In this document: positions 1 to 15,000 of the stretch, in pieces | Layout of the letters: each line of letters starts with the position of its first letter | Position numbering within the stretch: the first letter of the stretch is position 1 | DNA from: Ciona intestinalis | Taxonomy: Eukaryota > Chordata > Ascidiacea > Phlebobranchia > Cionidae | NCBI RefSeq assembly: GCF_000224145.3 | Contig: NC_020166.2 | Span: forward strand, 3,704,948-3,768,947 | Direction: 5' to 3' | DNA: 64,000 nt | Translations under genes and position numbers: made by a program | Notes under the pieces: model-generated | The model's database searches: none | The model's input: the letters and a program-made list of their open reading frames with translations, nothing else | Told to the model about the DNA's origin: nothing

Positions 1-3000
1 CCAGAGATTTTTGAATTCTGACGAACCACTAATGGTGTTTACCATAGAATCTGAGCAAGTGTTAGAAACGAATATATCAAATACTGGACTTAAGGTTTGT
101 GAAATTGTATATTTACTATATTACACTTAATTTTTCTATTTAATTCACACAAAGGGCAGTTATAGTACTGTGGGGTAAGATGGGACACAGTTGGCACAAA
201 CCATACTTGTTTATATTAAGGTTTACCTTGATGATAATTAACATAAATCGTTTGTTTGTCTGCTATATATAGCGACCACTTTTATTTTCTTTTAACTAAA
301 TATGTTTTAACTGTAAGCATGTTTTAACAACGGTTGTTTTGTTGCTCGGTCCTGTCTTTTTATTTAAAATATTTCTAAATCTTCGCTACCGTAATTGAAG
401 AGACAAATAAAGTTATTTAAGTCGCGGGTCTATTTTATAATTCTGTAAATGTTCTTTGTTTACTAACTGCATGAGATGAGAAAATAGAAAGAAATAATGT
501 TCATCTTACCCCACCCTACTATACAACTTTTCCATAATGACTTTTAACACGTGCTATTTTTACCATACTACATATTTGCTTCTAATCTAGGTTTGTAAAC
601 ACATTTTAATAATGATTAAAACTGGCAATTAGTGCAAAAAAATTGAAATTATATTGCCTGATTTCATAATATACTGATTTATTTTCCCATATTTCATATT
701 TACTGAAAATATTTTGCCCATATTTTATAACATACTGAAATTATATCGCCCATATTTTATAATCTACTGAAAATATTTTGCCCATATTTTATAATACACA
801 ATCACATAATTGTAAAGTAACACCCACAAATAATTTCCTAGGTTATCAACACTCTTACATCAAACTTTATGGGTGATACAAGCGCAGACGAATTCCAAAA
901 TAATAAATCGCTGACTCAGTCAAGACTTCGAATACAGCAGGAAAGTGCAGCTTTCGTCGTAACAAATTATCTTGGTCGTAATATTAATTTTATTCATGGA
1001 GATGGNCTAACTGTTGTTGGTGATTCATTGGAATCAGATTCAGGGTAAGATGTGGAAACATACACAAGTATCACTTAATCATAATGATCTTGTTTATAAT
1101 CTGTAATAATATGTAATACCTTTGTTTGTCTTTGTTCATTTAATAAATTACTTTTTTATTATTTATCTATTGTTGGCGATTCATTGGAATCCGAATCAGG
1201 GTAAAATGTGTGGAAAGTAATACTTAATTATAAAAATCTTGTTAAAATTATATAATAATATATAATGACTTTTTTGTCTTTGTTCATTTAATAAGTTTCT
1301 TTTTTTTATTATTTATCTATTGTTGGCGATTCATTGGAATCAGATTCAGGGTAAGATGTGTGGAAAGTAAAACTTAATTATAAAAATCTTGTTAAAATTC
1401 AATAATAATAATAATAACTTTATTTGTCTTTGTTCATTAAAAGTTCGTTTTTTTATTATTGTTTGACTGTTGTGAGTTAATTTAATAATTGAAAACAGAC
1501 AAGTTTTTGTTGTCTCAAAACTACATTTTTACGCATTTAAGGTTACATAATAATTGTTAGAATAATAATAAATGCATTAATTACTTTATTTGTCTCTTTG
1601 ATTATGGTGGCGAAGGTTTAAAAATATTTTAATGGTGACTACACTTGGAAGAAAAACGAGCCATTTATGTTTAATTATTTTTAAGTTAAACTAGTGGAAA
1701 TAAAAGTGTGAAATACTCTTTATCCACATCAGCCTTATTTTGGTCGATTACCACATTAAACTTTTTTTTTACTGAAAAAATAATTTTTACTTTATGTGAA
1801 TTNNNNNNNNNNNNNNNNNNNNNNNNNNNNNNNNNNNNNNNNNNNNNNNNNNNNNNNNNNNNNNNNNNNNNNNNNNNNNNNNNNNNNNNNNNNNNNNNNN
1901 NNNNNNNNNNNNNNNNNNNNNNNNNNNAGTTACATTCATTCAATAATCTAAGTTGCATAATTAAATTTTGTTTTTTATAATACCTATTAGTTTATATAAA
2001 AAAAACTTAAATGTTTTAAAACTTTTGCCCTAAATCTGTTTTTGTGTTTAATTGTTCTTTGCTTTATTTTTTTTTTTTTTATTAGACATTAAAACTATTC
2101 TAAAAATTAGAAAAATTTTAAAATCTGTTTTTTTTATATTTATTTTTATCTTAAGTTCTATTTATAGTAGGGGTGAGATGAGACACCTTTTCATTTTATT
2201 TTCCAGCTCTATTTGCTAGTAATCAAAGAACATTAATAGAATTATAAAACCATATCTTCCTGACTCTCATAAACCCTTGTTATTTGTTTAAAAAACAAGA
2301 CATCTGGATATTATGTACTGAAGGTGTTCTATCTTACTACACATTACTCTATATTTTTAATTTGTTATCCCAGCAACGAAAGTTCGTTGTGCAAACTTTC
2401 CTGGAGTTCATGGGTGGCTGGGGGGAGTCCTGAAACTGAATTGTTGCGATCCAAGCCAGAAAATGCAAGTTCTCAACTAATTTTATTAAAAGTAAAATTT
2501 GAAGACAAACTTCTGCCTTTTCAGTCAAGTGAAGGTAAAATTTGGTGAAATATGTTCTTGAAATTCTATTCTTTCCTACTCTACTTTTGTGTAAATAGAA
2601 TTCTGTTATGCATTTTTGTTTGCAAAACTGACTTTTCACATAATAATACAATGAAGCAAGAACTATTATTTTTAATCACCTATAAAGTAACATACATGGT
2701 AATTAGTAAGTTGGCACGAGGTGTATGAAACAGGACACTTATGTTTAACGACTGTCGTTTTTTGGCCACATGAAGAAAAAGTAAGTTACATTTATTTTTT
2801 CCTATTAAGTTTGGTACGCCTTAAGTTTTACAGTTTAGTGTTATCACAGTTTCACCCATAATCTGGTGTGCACATATTTCAGGTTTAAATTGTTAATGTT
2901 AATAATCAAAGGTCTTCAACAAATTACCTAATTGATGATCAGGTGTCGCAAATATTTCTAAATCAACCCAAATATTCCAGAAGTAACTCCATTACAACAT

Positions 3001-6000
3001 TCCTTCAGGTAAAAAAGCAGTGGACATTCATTTCCGAACAGAAGCGATACTTTGTAATTTTCTTCCCATTCCAATCAACTACTCTGTGCTGGGAATCGCT
3101 TATGAAGGATTCGTAAACCAACTTGAAAGCGCTCACAGCGCACAGTTGCTCGATTTAGAAATAAGTAAAAGCAAACTCAAAGTGAAGGTAAAAAAGTGAA
3201 AAAGTATTTTTATTTAAAAAATTTTTTAGTTTTAAAAAACGTTAAAAAAATGTACTTTTACCTTTGTTTAAACCCAAGTCTAGAAAAAAATAAGAAAAGG
3301 GTTAACAATTTTGTCTATTATTACTTTTTTAAACCCCTATGCTTATTGTTAAAGAATAAGATAAAACAAGTATTTTTCCATTTTTCCATAGATAGTTGTT
3401 TGTTTTTATAATATGTTGAAAATATAGCCAACAGTTTTTATTGGTTTAGTTCATTATATGGTTTGTTAGAATAGTTTGTGACTTTAGGTTGATTAGATAA
3501 ATATAACATATTTCAGCCTCGTGCTGGGGCAACGCCAGTCGTTATGTCATGTTACAGGTGTTCTGTTTGATACACCTCGAGCCTGCTTACGAGTTTTCGC
3601 ATATTTGTTTGATTTTCTTGCGTATTGCTGACAGTTTTGACAACCCATTAGTGACAATTTAGTTAGAGCAGCGTTCCCAAACCTTTTTAAAAATTTTTCC
3701 TGGTGGCCCCTTGCAATTATTTTCATATTTCGCGGCTCTATAAAAATCAAAGAATTAGAGAAATAGTCATAAATTGTCCTGCCCAAGAACAAATACAAGC
3801 AGTGGTGGTAATGTTGAGTCTTAAACCCATCACCTCTGCTATGTATTCATACAATTTGATTCGCAGATACCTTCATATCAAGGCCAAAGTTGGTCTGCTG
3901 TGCTTGATCTGCAAGAAAACATGAATGAACTAACAGACTGGACTTTCAGCAATGCAGAAAATAAAGGAATAAATTTGAACCTCGCAAAACGAATCAGTAA
4001 GTTTCATATTGGTGTAATAACTTATGTAATTAAAGTATAAGTTTCATAATAATATAATTATTAATACGTATATGTAGCATGGGGGAATATAGGACACCTT
4101 TTCATTCTATTTTCTCTTTCTATTTGATTTTAAACAAAGAACATTCGAAACAATATAAAAAAGTGTCCACACGACTTCCATAGACCGTTGTTAATTGTTT
4201 AAAACACGATCAGGATATTTGGATATTATTTGCTAAAGGTGTCCCATCTTCCCCCACCCTACTATATATTAAAATAGTTTTCCTGACAATTGTATTTAAT
4301 TTTTTGCCTTACATTTTGTTCCAATCACAATAATCTTAACCTTTCGTTTATGTTACAGTTTGAAAAGTATATTTTTTGGGGGAAATTACAGTTTAGTCTA
4401 AATTCAATTCATTGTTCAATTTATAAGCGTTTTCCTCATGTTTTAATTTTCAGCGTACACAAATGGTGTTTTGAAAGTTGAATTGTTCTCACCATATTGG
4501 TTGATGAACCATACTGGGCTGGTGTTGGATTATAAATCAAATGTGGATAATATTGTCATGCAAAGTAGAAACGAGGTTGGTGCATTAAAGTAATACCATG
4601 TAAATATGGCAGTGAATTTTTCATTTTTTGGGAAAACTAGTAACTGTTGAATTGTACCCACTAACTGATTAACTTGTACAAGATGGGTTCTTGCTAAAAA
4701 ACATATGCTGTGTAAAATAAAAGCTACGTTAAACTTTTCCACAGTCGGCCCCGTGACAAAGTGGTTAGCACACCTCTCTCTAACCCAGAGGTAATGGGTT
4801 TAAGGCTCGTCTTTGCTACCATTGTGGGCGTATGTGTCAGCCATACATAATAAAAAAAAATAATAATAATAATTACCCACAAAGTAACATACATGGTAAC
4901 TCGTAAGCTGACACGAGGTGTATGAAACAGATCGCTTGTGTTATAACGACTGTCATTTTCCGCCCAATCGAGGATAAAGTTACATTTCTCTTCAAATTTA
5001 GGAGTTTTTTTTTATTTTATTACAAGTCTTACAGATATCAAAGCATTAATGCTTTGAATCGTTGTCAAATGTTAAATAAACTTTAAAATATTTTACAGAA
5101 CATTATGTTATTTGCATTTTCTTCCCGTGCATTCCTTTCAAAGAACAAACTTCAACTTCGAGTTTGTAATTCAGAATTCAGTGACGGTTTTACCATCGAT
5201 GCTGTTGGTAGCAGTGGATTTGTGACGTGTAAATCAAAGTCATGTAATTATATTATTGGTAGGTTACAAAACCAAGTTTATTTTATGTTGGAAAGTTTTA
5301 AACTTTTCCAATGATTATCATTAGATAAAAAATTATGTTAGAACTTTTTTTTAATGATTCTCATTAGATAAAAAAAATATGTTAAAACTTTTTTTCAATG
5401 ATTCTCATTAGATAAAAAATTATGTTAGAATTTTTTTTAAATGATTCTCATTAGATAAAAAATCGTGTTTAAACTTTTTTTTTAATGATTCTCATTAGAT
5501 AAAAAAATTATGTTAGAACTTTTTTTTAATGATTCTCATTAGATAAAAAATCATGTTAAAATTTTTTTTCAATGATTCTCATTAGATGAAAAAAAGTTTT
5601 AACTTTTAATCCGTGAGAAAAAAAGAAATTTATGTTTAAAATGTTATAAAAAGTAATAAATAAAACACCTGTGTTATAATTTTTAAATAAGTTTAAAACA
5701 TTTTTTTGGTCTTTTTCTGAATTCCACTTACTAATTTATCTGTTATTTTTTTCAGGCACTGAAATCATGATGTCCAGTTTCAGTTTGACAAAGATGATCG
5801 TGTTCAAACCATTCTACAGGTTTTCAAATAAATCAACATTAGATGTGGAATTCTCTGTATCTGGTTTAAAAGTCCCAGTATGGCATACAGTGGAGAGTGG
5901 AAAAGTTGTTCCATTCTGGCCTGAAGTCTCCAGCAGTACTTTAGTTGTCAGACTAAAGAACACAACATCAGCCTCAGATAAAATCACGTATGTAGTTAAT

Positions 6001-9000
6001 GTAAGACTTGTGCTGTAGGTTTTATGTACATAAGTGCTTAAATACTTTTTTTTCTTGATAAAACATTGTGGGCTTGTGGGCGTATGTGTCCTTAGGCAAG
6101 ACACTTAACGGCAGTTGTTTCAAGCCAGTGGTCACTAATGGATTGTCCAAATTATCAGCCATATATAAAAATAATCCCCCACAAAGTAACATACTTGGTA
6201 ACTCATAAGCTGGCACGTGTTGTATGAATCAGAACACCCGTGTTATAACTGTCGTTTCCCGCCACGCGAAGATAAAGTAAGTTACATTTAAAAGTTTATT
6301 TAAATTAAAAGTAAAAAATGGTAAAATTCATTTTTCCACTCAAATGAAAAATTTTATTTAATAAACGTAATTTTTTTTTATCATGTTTGGATTTTGTCAG
6401 TTTAAATAAGGACAGTTTTCTTCAAATTCTATAACTTTTATTTGTGTGTTCCCTCAGTGATATATTTTAGTTTTCATTTTCCAGCATCATAAAAAATGAG
6501 TAGGTATAACTATTAATAAATGTTTCACTAAAATAGCTTTTTAAATACATTATTACATTAAGCTGGATGGGGGAAGAATCACAAAAAGACCCCTTTTTTT
6601 GTTTTATTTTCTTGCCCAATTTAGTAGTAAAGAAAGAACATTCAAAAAATTATAAAACAGTATCCTCACGACTTCCATAGACTGTTGTTAATTGTTTAAA
6701 ACATGAAGATGTCCCATCTTACCCCACAGTATTATACACTGTATTTCGTGCTGTGTTGTAATTTACCAGGCAAATTTTGAATTCGGTTTTAAACATGGTA
6801 ATAATTACAACGAAAATATTTATTTTCCTTTAATATCCAGGTTCAACAAAATGGAAAGTGGTTTTCTTTTTAAAATCTCGAACACAACGCTGTTTGTTGA
6901 TGTTTCTCTATCAGAATGTTCCAACATTATATCCGTGCGAGATTATTTTGAAGGATCCTCAGCTTTGTTAGTAATAAATGACACACCGGATAACAACCTT
7001 GTGTTCAGGTTCGCAATTTTATCTTACTTTTTGTAGTAAAATGGATGTTAAAAGATTTCAATTACTAGGTATAGTGACCACGCTTATTTTCTTCAAATTA
7101 AGTGTAAATCTGTTTTTAACTGTAAGCGTGTTCTAACAACTGTTGTTTTGTTGCTATATGCTGTTCTTTAGTTTAAAATATTTTTTAGTCTTCACTACGA
7201 AGTAACAAATAAAGTTATTATTTTATTTTTATAATATTTACAATTGGGGAACAAGCCTACTCTGGTCTAGATCCAAGAACTTCTGATTTGTTATAATAAT
7301 AAAGCCTCACCCTTGTAGATTATGGTGATAGATTAATGCTAAAATTCTTTGGTAACGAGCCAAATCTGACCTAATTCCCAGGTCCTTGAAAAAATACCCA
7401 ACCCACAAAGAATAGATTAAAATGATAAAACTAGAATGTTCGAAAAGTAATTTGACATTTTAAAAAGTTGCACTTTTTTTTTCTGTGATAGTCTGATCAT
7501 ATTCCTAACCAAATTTACAATCATAAAAATAAATATTTCAGACATGACAAGAATGAAGAAGTTATTTCTGCCGGATATGCCAGGCACTTGTTGTGGTCGA
7601 CTCCGTCAAATAGTCGCAAGTTTCAGTGGGTTTATTGCAATGAACAAAACACAATTGATATTGCTTTTAATAAACTTGCATCTTTCAAATGCAATGAAAC
7701 AATGGTGGGATATATTTGTGAATATTTATTTTAGGTGATTAATNCATAACCAAAATTATGACCGGTGCCGTGGCAAAGTGGTTAACGCGCCTGGGTGTAA
7801 CCCAGAGGTAATGGGTTTAAGGCTTGTCGCTGCTACCATTGTGGGCGTATGTTTCCTTGAGCAAGACACTTAACAGCAATTGCTCCAATTATCAGCCATA
7901 CATAAAAAAATGAAAAAAAACACAATTATCCACAAAGTACAATACATGGTAACTCGTAACCTGGCACGTGGTGTATGAAACAGAACAGCCATGTTTAACG
8001 ACTAATGTTTTCCGGCCATCTGAAGATAACATGATTGAATCTCAAAGTGTACAGTCCGGATCATTTTTGCTAAATGATAAAATGTCAAGTTACATTCTTT
8101 TATTTAAACTCTTATTAATTTCACGTTAATAATTCTTTTACACTGTCAGTATTCTATTTTTTGTTACTGAATTATGGCTCTAACCAAGTTTGTCCCTTAT
8201 CAGTTATCCAAATTGTCAGTCATACAGTGTCTGAAAAATTTCTAAACTAAAAAATATTCACCCACAAAGTAATATGATGATGTTACTTTTATGTGGTTTG
8301 TGGTAACATCAGATAAAATGTGTAACTACTCTCATTTCCCAGTCAGAAAAGAATAAATACTCATTATTAACGCGACTAAAATTCACCATACGTATGGATT
8401 GGTTTATACTCTAACGTAAAATTTTTTTATTAAAATTTTTTTTTATCAATTTTTTTATTAAAGTTTTTTATTTTATTTTTAAATGTGTATATCAACCAAT
8501 ACAAATCAACACAATATCCTATTGAAATTTAGTATTAAAATTTGTTAACCTAAATATTATGTCAAACGCACCTGTTAAAGTATTTGTGGGTAAAAGTTGT
8601 TTAACTTTAAATTAACATGTCAATGTTTTGTTGTTCATAATGTTTGGAAAGTGTAAAAAAATCATTATCCTTTACACCAGTAGATTTTTTCTAACCTTAT
8701 TTCACTTCTGCATTTGTTTAATAACTTTTCTGCTTTCAGATCTATTATGTCATTTTTTCTGATGGTTTGCAAAAGTCTTTTCTGCTTACTACCAACGAGA
8801 AAAGAGCTCATTTTACTGAAAGTTTCTTCAAGTTTGAAAAACCAACTCTTCAGTTAAATGTTTCACTCCATGGCTTAGTATGTTCATTCATAGACAGCAC
8901 ATTACACCAAGAAGTTGCTACAATGTCTGTCATCAGTTCAGGTGATTACTTTTGTTTTATAATGTTCATTCTTTACCTGTGGTTCTTAAACTGGTGTTAG

Positions 9001-12000
9001 GCTCACTTGTAAGTGAATAGTACAGTAGTTTTGTTAGGTAGTTTACTTTTTACTTGTTGTTCTATTTATATAACTCTTGGTTTAGTTTTTATATAACTCT
9101 CTTTAGTTTAAACTGGTTCCTTTTTTAGTTGTGTCTACTACATTGTTTTAATTGCTAAAGTTATGTTATATGATTTGCTAAAAATGGTAAAACTCTAAAA
9201 CTTCCATACCTTTTAGTTTATGGATGGTATTTTGGTTACTGCATAGAAAGTTACATAGAAAAAATAAAATAACTTAAAAAGAAGTTACAAAGCACTGCCT
9301 TATCTGATGACAGTAAAATAAATTAACATCATAAGTTTTTCTTCAGGAGTTGTTTGGGAGGAAAAACAAAACAAAAGATGGAAAGCACTGCCTGTTAAAT
9401 ATAACAATTTCTTGGAAGATGTTTACCAGAAGCAATTAAAAGGACATGGATCAGGTGAATGATAACTGCTTTTTAAATACTAATACGTGATTGTCCTCCC
9501 TTATATCCCAGCTGCATATCTGTTTCACACTATTAACATACCAAGTCTAGCATATTGGGGTACAGAAATGCCAACCTTGCTTTTAAAAAAAGAAAACAAA
9601 GCACTTGTTAAAAATGTTTTATGTTTATGCTGCTTAAAATATTATATTCGCTACATAAGTTAGTCTCTTAGGTTTGACGAATACGAGTGTTGGTGCATTT
9701 AAAAAAGTCAAACGAGTTTCTGTTATTTAAAACCCTGAAGCATGTGACTATAAATAATTAGAGACATTAAGATTAGACAAATTACCAGTACATGAAATGG
9801 CAATTACTTACCTTCACAGCAAGATAATCTTCCCAATCACTGAAAAAACTTTTATAGATTCCCCATAAAATCCTTCTTAAATCATTATTTGTGATTGACA
9901 AATATAACAACAAGTGTATTTATGTTTTTTATTTGCAATGATCCTTAGGTTATATTTTCTTCATGGCTAATTTTTTAAGATTTAAGCTCCCAGAAAAATA
10001 GGTTAATTGATATAACAAAGCAATTACTTTGTGGTTCTGTCCACTTTATATTTGTTAAAAAAATATTGTTTTGAGAGCTCCCAGAAAAATTAGTTATTTG
10101 ATATAATGTAGCAAATACTTAATTGCTGGCAATTGCAAAGCATAATGGAAAACAAAATAACAAATGTTTGATCTGAATTTAACAAAACACATTCTGTGTT
10201 TTTTGCATTCAGCAGGGACTGTGTCTTTGGATAAATACGAATTTGATTTGATGAAAATGCAGACCAAGAAACCTAATCAGAAGGATCTGCAACGTTCGTT
10301 CAGTGCCGGTATTTGGATGAGAGTCAACTCGAGTGAACATCAGAAATCATTTCACGCAAAAGTAAAACAGTTTGGTGTAAAAAAAAAAATTTTTTTAATT
10401 TTTTTTAATTTTGTATAAATTTTTGTTTTTATTTTGTATAAGTTTATGTTTTAATTTTGTGTAAAGTGTTGTTTAAATATATTAAAAGATTAGATATTTT
10501 CGTTTTAAAGCATTAAAAAGAATAAAGCACTTTTTTTTTAATGTAGAAACCACTCGGAAAACAAAAAATTTTTGTTACAAACTTTAATTTTGTATTTTTG
10601 TTGAATATAGTTTAATTGTGTTTATAACAATTTTAAACATATTTTTGTGTGTTTTGTTACAGATCAACAAAGTTCAGATTGATAGTCAGTTGTTTGGAGC
10701 TGTGTTTCCAGTTATTCTTAATCCCGTTCCCCTCCCTGCTTCTGTTGCTGTTGACAATGTGGCCAAGCCATTTATAGAACTAAGCATGATGCAAGAGGTC
10801 ACGGAAAATGAAGCAGTTTTTCATGTGAAATACTGCAAGGTAAAAATGTTAATATACTAATAAAATATTATAATAAAATTATACCATAAATTCGTAAAAA
10901 AAAATGTGGAACTTTTTTTTATTGTAATTTTTTTTCAATTTTTTATTGTAAAAATTTTACATTTTAAAGAAATATATTTTGCATTTATTGGTTGTTTGTA
11001 TTCAGGTTTTGATCCAAGAATTTAGTGTTAAGCTAGACATGGGATTGTTGACATCAATATTACCAGTGTTTGGTGGAAATGAAGATGAAATTGATGACAA
11101 CGAGGTATGGACAACAATATTTGGAAGTCCGCCATGTGTTTTAAAATTATAGTAGGAAGGGGGAAGATGGAACACCTTTTCATTCTATTTTATCATCCCA
11201 TTTGGCAGTAAACAAAGAACTTTCAAAGAATTATAAAACAGCATCCTCACGACTTCCATAGATCGTTGTTAATTGTTTAAAACACGATCAGGATGTTTGG
11301 ATATTATGTGTTAAAGGTGTACCATCTTCCCCACACTACTATATTAGATTTCTGTTTGAAAATCCCCAACTTGTTACAAGGTAGTAATTTTTAAAACCAA
11401 GCTCTTGTAATTGTTGGTTTTGTGTATGATTTCATAACAAGGCCAAAAAATACATTGAGTGAGTGTTATAAATACTAACTTGGTATCTATTTTAAAACCG
11501 CATTTTTTTATATAGTTTCCTATAACCAAAGTTATTTTCAGATAAAAAGTTTGTATTTGCAAACTTTTAATAATAACATATGTATATATATGAACAACGT
11601 CTTGTTAAAAGGTTGTCAAATATTTTGCGGAGGATTTACAATTTTTGGCGAATGATAAAAGTTCATCATCTTCTGCGTCAAACTCAATCATTTACTTCGA
11701 TCAGTTGCATTTGTCACCGCTTAAGGTAGGATAATGATATTACAGCGTCGTCCTGGCAAAGTGGCTAGCTCGCCTGGCTCTAACCCAGAGGTAATGGGAT
11801 CAAGACTCATCGGTGCTGCCATTGTTGGCGTATGTGTCCTTGGCAGACCTAATGGCAATTGCTATTTGGATAATATGTGCTAAAGGGGTCCTGTCTTTCC
11901 CACCCTACTATATCTTTAATTAAAGTTGTTGTAAAATTCAGGTTCACATTTCCCTTTCGATGCAAAACAAAGTTGAAGACAAGGAAGATTCATCTCTTGT

Positions 12001-15000
12001 TAAACTTCCGTTCAATGCTCTGTATGTTTTAATGCAATCTATTGGAATAACATTATCGGATATGGATGATATCGTATTCAAGTATGTTATTTATCTAATA
12101 CTGCAGTTTTTCGTAATGCCTCATAATCCGTGCTCACATATTTTACTAACGTAAATAATGTATATTTTAATTTAATAAAATTAATTTTTATTGTGTTTTT
12201 TTAATTTTTGCAAAATAAGCAAATTATAAGTATAACTAAAAAGTAATTGTTACAAAATGACAGATTTATAACATTGTATTGTATCTAACTTACTTTATCC
12301 TCGCCTGGTCAGAAAACAACATTCTTTATAACATGGGTGTTCTGTTTCAAACACTTCGTGCCAGCTTACAAGTTACCAAGTATGTTACTTTGTGGGTGAT
12401 TTTTTTAATGGGTTTTTTACTTTTTTTATGTATGGCTGGTAATTTGCACAACTCATTAGGGACCACTGGGTTGAAGCATTTCCTGGTAAGTGTCTTGCCC
12501 AAGGACACATACGCGCACACAAAAGCATATTATTTTGATTCTAGAAATAGTAAAAAATTAATTTTCAATATTATAACATACATTGAAATAGGCTGGCCTA
12601 TTTTGAGAGAAGATTTCAATTCTTTAATGGATCTGAACTTCAAGATTCTGTTATGAACCATTACAAAGGGCAAGCAATCAAACAACTTTATGTTCTTGTG
12701 TTTGGACTTGATGTGATTGGCAACCCATATGGATTAGTGATGGGTATGTTAGTGTGTTTTGGACAATTGAACTGTATTTTAGAATAAGTAATATAGTAGG
12801 GTGGGGAAGATGGGACAACTTTTCACTCTATTTTCCCGTCCGATTTGGTGGGAAACAAAAAGCATTAAAGAATTATAAAACCGTGTCCTCATGACTTCCA
12901 TAGACTGTTGTTAATTGTTTAAAACACGATCAGGATATTCAGATATTATGTGCTAAAGGTGTCCCGTCTCCCCCACTCTACTATATTAAACTACTGTTGT
13001 ACATTAGATACAGATCAATTATTTACCTTTGCCATATTACTAATGTTACATTCTTTTATAAATACATAAGTTACATTTCATTTCATTTTTTATGATTTTT
13101 TTGGGGTCTTTCAATTTTTTTTCTTATGATTATTTGGTATAAAGACTTTAGATTTAAGAATTAAAAAAATATGTTGAAGAATTTTGCTGATAATCTAATA
13201 TTACTAAGACCGTTACTTAACTTTTCAGAATTTTTTTAAAACACAAAATTTTTTGAAAAATTAACTGTTGTGATTAAATATAGGTTTAGCTGACGGGGTC
13301 ACCAGTTTATTTTATGAACCGTATCAAGGAATGATTCAAGGACCTGAAGAATTCTTTGAAGGGCTTGGGCTTGGAACTTTAAATTTACTTGGACAAACAC
13401 TTGGTTGGTACCGCATATTATTATTTTGTTTTTAGTTGTAGATTAAATGAAACATTGCACTTTTAATTAATGAAATGTACATTAAAAGAAAGAATGTAAC
13501 TTACTTTATCCTCACGTGGCCGGAAAACGACAGTCGTTATAACACAGGTGTTCATACACCTCGCGCCAGCTTACGGGTTATTGTTGCAGTTTAGTCCCAC
13601 CCTATGCTGCTTAACCAAACCTGGCAGCATTTAAAATCAAGTTTTTGGACTTTGGCTTAATTTTTATAACTTAATTTAAACCATATTTTGCACTTTACTG
13701 CTGTAGTAACTATAATCATAGCTTAAAAGGTTATGTGTGATACTTTAATTTCAGGTTTAAGATAGTGAAATAATGTTATTTGCTGTGCAAATTTCGTAAA
13801 TTTAACTTCATTACAACATGATTTCATTTTTTCTTGTGTTTAAAGGTGGTAAATAAACATTTTCTTGTGTTTAAAGGGGGTATATACCCTTTTTTCTTCT
13901 GTATTAAGGGGAGCATAAAGTTTTCTTATGTTTTAAGGTGTTGCATAACCTTTTTCCTTGTGTTTTAACTTGATTCGTAAACTTTTCATTGTGTTTTAAA
14001 ATGGTACATAAACCTTTTTCCTGTGTTTTAAGGTGGTGCAGCTGGTGCAGTATCAAAAGTAACCGGAGCGTTAGGAAAAGGGATCGCTACCATTACTATG
14101 GATGATGAATATCAAAAGAAGAGATTGGAAGCAAAAAATAAACAACCAGCAAATATGAAAGAAAGTTTGGCTCGTGGAGGAAAAGGAGCTGTTATGGTTC
14201 GTTGCTATGAAAAAAAATAATCACCTACTAAGTAACATACACGGTAACTTGTAAGCCAGCATGTGATGTATAAACACCCATGTTATAACAACTGTCACGC
14301 GAGAATAAAGCAAGTTACATTCATTTATTGTATGTTTTTGGACAAGACTTTAGCATACATTGCAACTATTCTTTTTTGTTGTTTGTTTTTTAGCTATTCT
14401 TTGTTATAGTGGAATTGTAAATTAGGTGTGTAAAAGGTATTTTATTAATTCATTAATATAGTTATTTTTAATTACCCCCACTTCTCATGAGGTGTTTGAA
14501 ACAGAACACCAGTGTGGTAACGACTGTTGTTTTCCAGCGACGCAAGGATAAAGCAAGTTACATTCATTACACGCATTCATATCATTATAAAATATAAAAC
14601 TGATAAAATAAATATTTCATACATTTTCTTCAAGAAGAGTTCTGAGTTTGGTAACTCAGAAGTCTTCTTGATGTTTTTCTACAAAGTAGGCTACACACCA
14701 TGAAAAGCTGGAAAAACATTTTTTTATTTAAATAAGCCCAACATCCTATGTTCTAATATTTGTATGTAATATAAAGGGGTTGTTCAGTGGTGTGACGGGG
14801 ATTGTTTCGAAACCAATAGAAGGGGCAAAGAAAGGTGGAGCATCGGGATTTTTTAAAGGGGTTGGGAAAGGTTTGGTTGGAGTAGTTGCAAGACCTGTCA
14901 GCGGAGTTATTGATTTGGCAAGCACTACATTGGAAGGTGTACAAAGGTGATTTATTTTTGTTTATTTAAAAACTATGCCTCTTTCGGCAAAACCCTGGTT

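Noticed and set aside
1686-1980. 90-codon frames on both strands
   Set aside because: They are mostly N and exist only because the gap is translated as X.
5287-5600. CRISPR-like array
   Set aside because: The units are contiguous with no unique spacers, and it lies in an animal intron; it is an ordinary minisatellite.
7760-7835. Possible tRNA gene (A- and B-box-like sequence)
   Set aside because: It is the head of a SINE; the same head followed by the same body occurs elsewhere in both orientations, and no complete cloverleaf was evident.
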